A stretch of 30,854 nucleotides of DNA from JBILCM01 sp044353165 (lineage in GTDB: Bacteria; Bacillota; Bacilli; Paenibacillales; YIM-B00363). The notes under the pieces were generated by a model. That model searched no databases. It had not been told where the DNA came from and worked only from the letters and a program-made list of their open reading frames with translations. The stretch is from the NCBI GenBank assembly GCA_044353165.1, contig JBILCM010000025.1, positions 1 to 30,854 of the forward strand. Direction: 5' to 3'. A program made the translations under genes and the position numbers. Shown in pieces: positions 22,329-29,750 of this stretch (the first letter of the stretch is position 1; the number at the start of each line of letters is the position of its first letter).

Positions 22329-22337
22329 AGTATACCA
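22329..22337 (-). promoter_or_regulatory. Extended -10 promoter for cshA
   Basis: On the minus strand, TGGTATACT (TGn plus TATACT), about 85 bp before the start codon. The -35 is weak. Confidence 0.5.
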
Positions 22338-22431
22338 TATGAAAACTTTTCATTTCCAGTTTTGTTGTTTAAGAAGTCTTCTCCTCTCACATGAAGCATG
22401 GCAGAATGGTGACAACAAGCTCAAACAACCT

Positions 22432-23580
22432 TCATGATATCCTTGCTCGCATCGCATGAGTGACGAGGAATGCGATCCCTGCGACTGCCGCTAGCAAGGC
22501 CCCGGCCAAGTAAGCTGTCATAAAGCCAGCTTTTGCCTCCAACCATCCGCCAAATAAACTCCCAGAGATGCCCGAGAGCCCAATAAACACGGCCGAGAAT
22601 ATCGATAACCCTGTGGATCTTAGCTCAGTTGGAACGAGTCGCACAACATAGGCGATGGATGTAATCCAAAATACTGCGAAAGTAATCGAATGACTCGCTT
22701 GCATGATCAACAACATCAACGGATCCATCGTAAAGGCCGCTAATATCCACCGTAGACCATACAACAAACCGACGATCCCCAAAAGCGCGAGTTCATGGAA
22801 TCGACCGATATACCGGTGCAGCAAAGCAAACACGGGAATTTCGCTGACCGCCGCCAACGCCCAAGCCAAGCCCGCCATCTGTTCACTCGCGCCTCGTTCA
22901 TTCATAAAAAGCACCAAATACGTATCATTCATCCGATGTGGAATCATCATGATGAATATAAGCAATAAAAACCAGAGGAAGGATCGATTGCGAATCACAT
23001 GCACTAACGAATGCAAGCGAATCGCTGCGGACTGTTGAACAGTGTCTTTCAAGAAGAGAAGTAATGTCAATGGAATAAGCCATATTCCCCAATACAGCCA
23101 TTGCAAATGGGTGATGCCGCCAATAGAAATGAGAATGCTTCCTGCAACCACTGCGATGACGGCGAATGAAGCCGAGCCCCACAACCGGATTGATCCGTAG
23201 CTCGTACGGGCTTGTGTTGCAGCCTGTATCGAAATAACATCTAACAAAGGTGAAGAAGGAACCATAAAGAAGTACAGCATAGTAACAGCAAGTAGCGTTA
23301 ACGCAAATCCTTCGGACAAAAACAACAATACGCTTGATCCCACTGTTAAGACCCACAGGATAGCGATAATGTTCTTCACCGTTTTTAGTCGATCGCTAAT
23401 GTAACCCCACACAGGTTGCGCAAAAATGGCCGTGAACGGACCAAGCATCATGAACAACCCAATTTGGATCGGCGTGAAACCTTTATTTGAAAAGTACAAA
23501 GGTAAAAAAGGGGTCAGCATTCCACTCGTACCGTAATAAGAGGCAATTAACCATCTTACAATCCAAAGCTGTTTGTTCAC
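22432..23580 (-). CDS. MFS transporter, LacY-like (MFS_1-like)
   Basis: 382 residues with 12 membrane helices. The start LWIVRWLIASYYGTSGMLTPFLPLYFSNKG is typical of the PF12832 group, related to sugar and nucleoside symporters. GYISDRLKTVKN is the motif A loop, and SYGSIRLWGSASFA in helix 5 is a group signature with a conserved R and W. The substrate is unknown; sugars or nucleosides are likely by family. The start is GTG at 23580, eight bases after AAGGAGA. It diverges from the MATE-like gene. The next gene on this strand, cshA, appears to have its own promoter. Confidence 0.87.
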   Translation of the reverse strand: MNKQLWIVRWLIASYYGTSGMLTPFLPLYFSNKGFTPIQIGLFMMLGPFTAIFAQPVWGYISDRLKTVKNIIAILWVLTVGSSVLLFLSEGFALTLLAVTMLYFFMVPSSPLLDVISIQAATQARTSYGSIRLWGSASFAVIAVVAGSILISIGGITHLQWLYWGIWLIPLTLLLFLKDTVQQSAAIRLHSLVHVIRNRSFLWFLLLIFIMMIPHRMNDTYLVLFMNERGASEQMAGLAWALAAVSEIPVFALLHRYIGRFHELALLGIVGLLYGLRWILAAFTMDPLMLLIMQASHSITFAVFWITSIAYVVRLVPTELRSTGLSIFSAVFIGLSGISGSLFGGWLEAKAGFMTAYLAGALLAAVAGIAFLVTHAMRARIS

Positions 23581-23719
23581 CGTAGGGATCTCCTTCTAAC
23601 TGACTTATCGAATTTTACTCTAACTCAAGCGATTTGCATAGAAATTATCCAAAATGAAAGATATACTTGTAAAACACAATGATCTCGCCCGTTAATTATT
23701 ATATGGAGTGCATAGATTC

Positions 23720-25042
23720 ATGCCCACGATGAAGAATTTGTTTGCTTTTTTTATTCCGCTAGGCCTTGCCGCATGTTTGGTCACGATTACACATGTCATC
23801 GTTCATGCCTCATTGACGAATGCGCACCAGCCAGAGGTTGCCATCGCAAGTTACGCAATTGGAATGAGCTTGCTGATGTTGTTTGAACGGCCCACTGTCT
23901 TCATCCGTAATACATCTTCCGCTTTGGTGCGTGACAAGCCGTCATTCCGCGCAGTCGCAGGAATGACTTGGATTGTGATCACAGTAATAGCCGTGATAGG
24001 CATGTTGATTAGCTACACCCCGCTTGGAAATGTCATCTTTGCCGTCCTCTTTCGAGCAGATCCGGTTCTTGTTCCTGAGATTGTTGCTGGTTATCGTTTT
24101 TTTATGTGGGTAAGCGTGTTTTCTGCGATCCGCTGTTTATACCACGGCGTGATCATATCTCAGATGCGCACCAAGTGGGTAACAATCGGAATGATCGTTC
24201 GTCTTATAGGTATGTTCACGTTGTCGCAGTGGTTTGTCACACAAGATGCCATCTACGGGGGGTATGTGGGAGCCATGATTTTCGCAACGGGGATGTGCAT
24301 TGAGATGCTCGTCTGCTATGCGGAAGGTCGAAAGCTTGTTAAGACGTTACCGGACCAGTCCGGCCATGATGGAATCACAACCAAACGTCAAGCGTTCCAA
24401 TTTTACCGACCCTTGATGTTTTCTTCGGCCATGGTTGTATTTATTTTCCCTGCCACCAACGCATTGCTGGGCCAAACCACGAATGCGGAATTATCTATTG
24501 CCTCATTCGCGGTGGCTACCAGCATATTTAATCTAATCATGAGCTTCTTTACATACATTCATCAAATCGTGCTCAATTTCTATCCCAAGTCACCGGGATT
24601 GGTTCGTCAATTTCAACAGCGGATCGGTTTTTTACCCGGCGTCTTACTTGGCTTGCTCTGTTGGTCGCCAGCAGGGTCTTGGTTACTCCAAACAGGTATA
24701 GGTTTGGACGGGCCATTGCTCATGGCTACATCTAATGCTCTGATTGTGTTTGCCGGATTGGCCTTTATTTTGCCTTGGCTCGACTATGGCAACGGATTTC
24801 TAATGCTGCGGCGAACAACCCATGTGTTCGTGTTGTCACAAGGAGCGAATGCAGCAGCGGCACTCATCATGCTCCTAACGCTCATACAACTTGTCCCCCA
24901 TTGGAATGGCATGATCGGCCCGCTAGCACTGACTATGGGATTCGTGGCTGAATTTGCAGTTGTATCCATTGTACTCTATCGTCAGAACAGCAGGAATATC
25001 ATTGGGACAACCGTAACGCCAAATCATACAAATCCCGATTAA
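23720..25042 (+). CDS. Polytopic MATE/MurJ-fold-like transporter
   Basis: 440 residues with about 12 membrane helices. It resembles proteins labelled 'multi antimicrobial extrusion protein MatE' in Bacillales, though no strict MATE motif can be pointed to. An arginine patch (ERPTVFIRNTSSALVRDK) follows helix 2, and FYPKSPGLVRQFQQRIG lies in the middle. The substrate is unknown. The start is uncertain: GGAG is followed 11 bases later by ATG at 23720, whereas the GTG at 23708 overlaps GGAG. The gene overlaps the 3' end of the convergent pfkA by 44 bases. Confidence 0.7.
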   Translation: MPTMKNLFAFFIPLGLAACLVTITHVIVHASLTNAHQPEVAIASYAIGMSLLMLFERPTVFIRNTSSALVRDKPSFRAVAGMTWIVITVIAVIGMLISYTPLGNVIFAVLFRADPVLVPEIVAGYRFFMWVSVFSAIRCLYHGVIISQMRTKWVTIGMIVRLIGMFTLSQWFVTQDAIYGGYVGAMIFATGMCIEMLVCYAEGRKLVKTLPDQSGHDGITTKRQAFQFYRPLMFSSAMVVFIFPATNALLGQTTNAELSIASFAVATSIFNLIMSFFTYIHQIVLNFYPKSPGLVRQFQQRIGFLPGVLLGLLCWSPAGSWLLQTGIGLDGPLLMATSNALIVFAGLAFILPWLDYGNGFLMLRRTTHVFVLSQGANAAAALIMLLTLIQLVPHWNGMIGPLALTMGFVAEFAVVSIVLYRQNSRNIIGTTVTPNHTNPD

Positions 25043-25964
25043 ACGGTTTCTTCGCAGTAACGACTTTGGCGATATCGGTGGCTACGAGTTCACCTTGGAT
25101 GACGCCGCATGCTTTGCCAGAATCACCCGCAAGCAGTCTTCGAACCGCAAAATCACCCAGACGGCTTGCTAAAATCCGATCGTTATGTGTAGGCGTCCCT
25201 CCGCGCTGGATGTGCCCTAGAACCGTAACGCGGCAATCGATTCCGGTTCGTTCAGTAACCCCCCGACCGATGTCTTCCCCTTTGCCCACACCTTCTGCAA
25301 CGATGATGATGCTGTGACGCTTCCCTTTGTCAAAATGTTGCTTCATACGCGAGGAGACGCCGTCCAAATCAAATGGGATTTCGGGCACCAAGATCGCTTC
25401 CGCACCCGAAGCCAGTCCTGCATACAGCGCAATGTCCCCACAGTGGCGTCCCATGACTTCAACTACCGACGATCGTTCATGTGATGTCATCGTATCTCTT
25501 AATTTGTTAATCGCATCCACAACGATACTCACAGCCGTGTCAAACCCAATCGTAAAATCGGTGAACGGAATATCATTATCAATTGTTCCCGGTAAACCCA
25601 TCGTTAAGATGCCTTGCTCCCGCAACTTATTCGCGCCTTGATACGAACCATCTCCTCCAATAACAACAAGTCCGTCAATCCCACGTTTTCGCAAGTTTTC
25701 AGCGCCAATTTGTTGGCCTTCGAGCGTCATGAATTGTGTGGAACGTGCCGTCTGGAGAATGGTTCCTCCCCGTTGGATGATATCCCCCACGCTGCGCAAA
25801 TCCATCTCACGGATGTCATCGTGAATCAATCCATGATACCCGCGTTGCACGGCATACACTTTTAACCCATGGAACAGCGCGCTTCGAACGACCGAACGAA
25901 CCGCTGCATTCATTCCTTGTGAATCGCCACCGCTTGTTAATACCGCAATTGATTGAATGGTCAT
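24999..25964 (-). CDS. pfkA: ATP-dependent 6-phosphofructokinase
   Basis: 321 residues, standard length. It phosphorylates fructose 6-phosphate in glycolysis. LTSGGDSQGMNA (10-20) and GGDGSYQGA (103-111) form the ATP site, with the Gly-Gly-Asp-Gly that marks ATP rather than pyrophosphate use. GTIDND (126-131) holds the catalytic D129. VEVMGRHCGDIA and GHIQRGG bind the sugar phosphate. The start is ATG at 25964, nine bases after AAGGG, four bases after the stop of the terpene cyclase gene, so the two are one operon. Bacillus pfkA usually sits with accA/accD or pyk, so this neighbourhood is unusual. The 3' end overlaps the MATE-like gene. Confidence 0.95.
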   Translation of the reverse strand: MTIQSIAVLTSGGDSQGMNAAVRSVVRSALFHGLKVYAVQRGYHGLIHDDIREMDLRSVGDIIQRGGTILQTARSTQFMTLEGQQIGAENLRKRGIDGLVVIGGDGSYQGANKLREQGILTMGLPGTIDNDIPFTDFTIGFDTAVSIVVDAINKLRDTMTSHERSSVVEVMGRHCGDIALYAGLASGAEAILVPEIPFDLDGVSSRMKQHFDKGKRHSIIIVAEGVGKGEDIGRGVTERTGIDCRVTVLGHIQRGGTPTHNDRILASRLGDFAVRRLLAGDSGKACGVIQGELVATDIAKVVTAKKPFNRDLYDLALRLSQ

Positions 25965-25968
25965 CTTG

Positions 25969-27102
25969 TTACACCCTTCCCGATTTATCATCTCTCTGGT
26001 TTTGAATCATGGGGCGATTGCGCCCTTGACGCTTACGAATCCAAATGCTATTGAGCCAAAAAAACAACCGCATCCAAGTGCTGTTGCGCATTAACGCGCG
26101 CGTGACGCGCATGACGTCCGGCTGCCTGTTGACCTTCGGGTCAGACAAATACAATGCGAGTAACCCTTCCACAACCATCCCATGAAATTGCCGGTGTTCG
26201 GATTGACGCACCTTCAATCTCGCTTGTTGTGCAATCCAGCCGATGCGCTCGGCTGTCTGCTGCTCATCCGTGTAATATTCACAAAAATTTAAATCTCCGC
26301 CCAGCCGATCTTCTTCACGATCAATTAAGTAATCCAGCATAATATGTAGGCTGCAGACGAAGGGGAAATACATGTTATGTGTCGTATCGATCTGCTCCGG
26401 ATTCACAACGTCATCAGCAGCGGTGAGAAACAGCAAAAATACGCCCAGTGTGGAGCCCGTGGCAGCAGCAAATTCATTCCATTGCAGCTCCGGGTAAGAC
26501 GCCTGATGCAATGACCACCATTGTTGCAAAGACCGATCACGCTCTTCATGATGAATATGCTTGTACACTTGCAAGTCAGAGTACAAGCCGACCAGGCGGC
26601 TGACGTGCGATTGAACGAGCCCATAATTGGGTAACAAACAAATACACGATTGACATGTCAGAACCAATCGTTCTAAATAACCCCCATCATTATGCTCCGT
26701 TCGATATGCGTAATAATTTGCTAATGTGGCGTTCGGATCGACCGCATGCTGCATGGCAAGGTGCAACTGACGGAAGTCTTGAGCATCCAATGACGTGCTA
26801 CGGTCACACAAGTTGTCCAAATAATCGCTGATGGTCTGCAAGGCCACGATTAATGGAATCAACACATGCCGTTTGGACAAGTTCGCTGCAGCATAGACGG
26901 CACCGCCTTCGCAATGAAATCGCTTCGTCTCGATACTCGCAATGGCTTGTTCACGCAACTCAACATCAGGAATTTGCTTCGCTTGAAGCAACCAATCTTT
27001 GAGCTGCACATCGACTTCAGGCAGCACATATTTATACACACGCATCATCAGACCTATGGGATGAAGCGGCACCTTCTTCCACCTACGTGCCAATTGTATC
27101 AA
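25969..27102 (-). CDS. ytpB: Tetraprenyl-beta-curcumene synthase (YtpB, DUF2600)
   Basis: About 377 residues, all helical. In B. subtilis YtpB cyclises C35 heptaprenyl diphosphate to tetraprenyl-beta-curcumene, a sesquarterpene precursor. Aspartate-rich segments for Mg-diphosphate binding are DYLDNLCD at about 93-100 and DYLIDREEDRLGGD at about 257-270, matching the family. The start is taken as TTG at 27102, seven bases after GGAGGG. The GTG at 27135 has no ribosome site but is the start of the longer frame, so it remains possible. It is first in an operon with pfkA. No squalene-hopene-cyclase-like second enzyme is in the window. Confidence 0.88.
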   Translation of the reverse strand: MIQLARRWKKVPLHPIGLMMRVYKYVLPEVDVQLKDWLLQAKQIPDVELREQAIASIETKRFHCEGGAVYAAANLSKRHVLIPLIVALQTISDYLDNLCDRSTSLDAQDFRQLHLAMQHAVDPNATLANYYAYRTEHNDGGYLERLVLTCQSCICLLPNYGLVQSHVSRLVGLYSDLQVYKHIHHEERDRSLQQWWSLHQASYPELQWNEFAAATGSTLGVFLLFLTAADDVVNPEQIDTTHNMYFPFVCSLHIMLDYLIDREEDRLGGDLNFCEYYTDEQQTAERIGWIAQQARLKVRQSEHRQFHGMVVEGLLALYLSDPKVNRQPDVMRVTRALMRNSTWMRLFFWLNSIWIRKRQGRNRPMIQNQRDDKSGRV

Positions 27103-27160
27103 TGGGGTACCCTCCAAAACATGCGTGATGACCACTTGAAATCAGATGATTGATGTCATT

Positions 27161-27190
27161 AGTATAGCGAAAGAGTGGCTTCTATCGCAA
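27161..27190 (-). promoter_or_regulatory. Promoter for ytpB-pfkA
   Basis: On the minus strand, TTGCGA (27190-27185) and TATACT (27166-27161) with an 18-bp spacer. Confidence 0.6.
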
Positions 27191-27209
27191 TGGTTTCGAG
27201 GGTTCGATA

Positions 27210-27238
27210 TTGAGTTTTCATGCTTGCTAGGTTATGCT
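27210..27238 (+). promoter_or_regulatory. Promoter for the small-protein pair
   Basis: TTGAGT at 27210-27215 and TATGCT at 27233-27238 with a 17-bp spacer, about 50 bp before the 78-residue ORF. Confidence 0.5.
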
Positions 27239-27290
27239 CACAGTACATTGAATCAATAAAAGTGCGGATAAAGAAAGGAAGATGTAACGG

Positions 27291-27527
27291 ATGGCCATAA
27301 GGAAAGTGCAAATTTGGAAACGCGATAAATGGAACATGATTCATGCCGAAGTGAGAGGTCGAGAAGTGGAAGTCGTTGAAATCAGTGATCAATGGGGCGA
27401 AGACACGCATGTGTTTACGAGCCGCGCTGAGCTTCGCCACTGGGTAGCCGAGCGATTCAAGGCTGAGAAATTCCAAGGGACCGAAGAGGAACGTTTACAA
27501 ATCATTCAAGAATTTCAACTGCTTTGA
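27291..27527 (+). CDS. Hypothetical protein, 78 residues
   Basis: Unrecognised. A small soluble protein with a basic N-terminus (MAIRKVQIWKRDKW) and alternating beta-like segments, then a helical C-terminus (AELRHWVAERF, then EEERLQIIQEFQLL). The start KVQIWKRDKWNMI followed by EVEVVEI suggests a small beta-sheet domain. AAGGAAG lies about ten bases before the ATG, and a promoter candidate is upstream. It is followed 30 bases later by a small membrane protein on the same strand, so the two may be co-transcribed. Coding looks real from the ribosome site and amino acid composition, but no function can be given. Confidence 0.7.
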   Translation: MAIRKVQIWKRDKWNMIHAEVRGREVEVVEISDQWGEDTHVFTSRAELRHWVAERFKAEKFQGTEEERLQIIQEFQLL

Positions 27528-27556
27528 ACGAACGAAAGTGAGGACTTGAAACCGTT

Positions 27557-27739
27557 ATGAACCCATCCAGCGCGCTAGTCACGTTCATTATTGTGTCTTT
27601 CTGTCTCGCTGCGGTTATTATCCTCCGCAAAGATTCGATTCCACCACCGCTTCGGCGATTGCTAGCCATTTTTACATTGATTATGATTATCGCGTCATTC
27701 TTCATGTTAGTCTACACGTTCTTTACCGCTGGAAATTAA
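27557..27739 (+). CDS. Hypothetical two-helix membrane protein, 60 residues
   Basis: Unrecognised. Two hydrophobic helices (about 7-23, LVTFIIVSFCLAAVIIL; and about 35-55, LLAIFTLIMIIASFFMLVYTF) are separated by a short basic/proline loop, RKDSIPPPLRRL, expected to face the cytosol. GTGAGGA lies 12 bases before the ATG, a little far. It lies between the 78-residue gene and the peptidase gene. It is not obviously the YtpI protein of the ytpB neighbourhood in Bacillus, which is longer. Confidence 0.6.
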   Translation: MNPSSALVTFIIVSFCLAAVIILRKDSIPPPLRRLLAIFTLIMIIASFFMLVYTFFTAGN

Positions 27740-27905
27740 CGGCATATAATGAGAACAATCCGCTCATACTAAAGCATGATGTCCCATACCGTATGGAGTG
27801 ATGCCTAGGATGAGCCGAAACACAAGGACTAGCTTGCTACTTATCATGGCAATTGTCATGATCGTCATAGCAAGTTGGCGTAATGAACAATTCCGGAGGG
27901 AAACA

Positions 27906-29717
27906 ATGATGACGACTTCAAGTGCATCTACCTTACTGCCTAAACGATCCGAACAACCGCTTGAACATCAGTGGAAGCTTGAGGATCTCTTCGCATCCCA
28001 AGACACGTGGAACAACGAATGGGAACAAGTCAAAGCTCAGCTCGAGAAGATTGCTGAATATCAAGGCCAATTGAATGATGCAACGAAATTGCGCGCCTGC
28101 TTTGAACTGGAGGATGACATCTCGCAGCATTTGGAGCGGCTTTATGTTTATGCCAACATGCGACACCACCAAGATATGGCGCTATCCGAGTTTCAAGCAC
28201 TCTCAGACAAAGCAAAGAAGCTCTCCGTGCAAGTAAGTGAGGCACTGTCCTTCATCACACCGGAAATTTTGTCATTACCGGAAGATCAAATAAAGTCATA
28301 TATTGCCAACCCAACCTTGGCTCCCTATAAACAAACGCTTGAAGAAATGCTTCGCCAGAAACCGCACATTTTGTCCAAGACTGAAGAGTCCTTGCTCGCG
28401 CAAGTCGGCAACTTGTCACAAGCGCCCAACACGATCTTTGGGATGCTCAACAATGCGGATTTGAAATTCCCCAAAATCAACAATGACAAGGGCGAAGAAG
28501 TTGAATTGACACACGGGCGTTACATTCAGTTTCTCGAAAGCCGTAACCGTGAAGTGCGCGAGAATGCGTTCAAGGCGGTCTATGCAACGTATGCGAAGCA
28601 GAAAAATACACTCGCGGCTACACTGAATGCCAATGTGACCAAGAATTTGTTCTATGCAAGAGTGCGCAAGTACCCTTCCGCACTGGAAGCATCGCTTTAT
28701 GGCGACAACATCCCTAGAGAGGTGTACACCAACCTCATCGATACGATTCATGAGCATCTCCCGCTGTTGCATCGCTACCTTGCCTTACGGAAGAAATTGC
28801 TCAAAGTCGATGAGCTTCACATGTACGACCTGTTCACCCCCCTTGTTGACCAATTCGACATGGAAATTTCTTATACGGATGCGAAAGAGAAAGTGAAACA
28901 ATCGCTTAAGCCGCTGGGCGACAATTATTTGAACGTGTTGCAATCCGGTTTTGATCACCGCTGGATTGATGTTTATGAGAACGAGGGGAAGCGATCTGGA
29001 GCATACTCTTGGGGTGCTTATGGAACACATCCCTATGTGCTACTCAACCATAAGGACAATCTAAATTCGATGTTCACCTTGACGCATGAGATGGGTCATG
29101 CGCTGCATTCCTACTTCTCCGATGCCTCCCAATCGTATCGCGACGCACAATACACGATATTCTTAGCGGAAGTCGCCTCTACACTGAATGAAGCGCTACT
29201 GATGGACTACATGCTGAAGAAATCGAATGATCCCCGTGAGAAAATGTATTTGTTGACCTATTACGCTGATCAATTCCGAACCACGGTATTTCGTCAGACG
29301 ATGTTTGCCGAGTTTGAGAAGATCATTCATGAGAAGGCAGAAGCCGGTGAGTCGCTCACTCCTCAGTTGTTAAGTGAGATCTATTACGGGCTTAACAAAA
29401 AATTTCACGGCGATGCGATGGTTGTCGATCAAGATATTGAGATGGAGTGGGCACGAATCCCGCATTTCTATACGAGTTTTTATGTTTACAAGTATGCGAC
29501 AGGGTTCTCAGCCGCCACGGCGTTCGCGAAGCAGATTATGGATGAAGGACAACCCGCCGTTGATCGTTACATGGGTTTCTTAAAGAGTGGAGGAAGCGAC
29601 TTCTCCATCAACATTCTCAAACGCGCCGGTGTCGACATGTCTTCGCCAGAACCCATCCGCCAAGCGATGGATGTATTTAGAGGATTGATTGAGGAAATGG
29701 AGTCGTATGTCGAGTAA
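27906..29717 (+). CDS. pepF: Oligoendopeptidase F (M3 metallopeptidase)
   Basis: 603 residues from ATG 27906, the standard PepF length. It is a cytosolic zinc peptidase that cuts oligopeptides. The zinc site is H394-E395-M-G-H398 in THEMGHALHSYF, with the third ligand E422 in LAEVASTLNEALL. KRSEQPLEHQWKLEDLF is the normal PepF start region. This start has a strong GGAGGG five bases upstream. However, the frame is open a further 36 codons to 27798 and there encodes a short basic head and one hydrophobic helix (SLLLIMAIVMIVIASW), with a GGAG at 11 bases from ATG 27810. A minor membrane-anchored form is therefore possible. Confidence 0.95.
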   Translation: MMTTSSASTLLPKRSEQPLEHQWKLEDLFASQDTWNNEWEQVKAQLEKIAEYQGQLNDATKLRACFELEDDISQHLERLYVYANMRHHQDMALSEFQALSDKAKKLSVQVSEALSFITPEILSLPEDQIKSYIANPTLAPYKQTLEEMLRQKPHILSKTEESLLAQVGNLSQAPNTIFGMLNNADLKFPKINNDKGEEVELTHGRYIQFLESRNREVRENAFKAVYATYAKQKNTLAATLNANVTKNLFYARVRKYPSALEASLYGDNIPREVYTNLIDTIHEHLPLLHRYLALRKKLLKVDELHMYDLFTPLVDQFDMEISYTDAKEKVKQSLKPLGDNYLNVLQSGFDHRWIDVYENEGKRSGAYSWGAYGTHPYVLLNHKDNLNSMFTLTHEMGHALHSYFSDASQSYRDAQYTIFLAEVASTLNEALLMDYMLKKSNDPREKMYLLTYYADQFRTTVFRQTMFAEFEKIIHEKAEAGESLTPQLLSEIYYGLNKKFHGDAMVVDQDIEMEWARIPHFYTSFYVYKYATGFSAATAFAKQIMDEGQPAVDRYMGFLKSGGSDFSINILKRAGVDMSSPEPIRQAMDVFRGLIEEMESYVE

Positions 29718-29750
29718 CCTGTGATTCAGGATGTAATGGGAGCGTTCGTC

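Noticed and set aside
28416..28772. 118-codon minus-strand frame inside pepF
   Set aside because: Antisense shadow of a well-supported gene.
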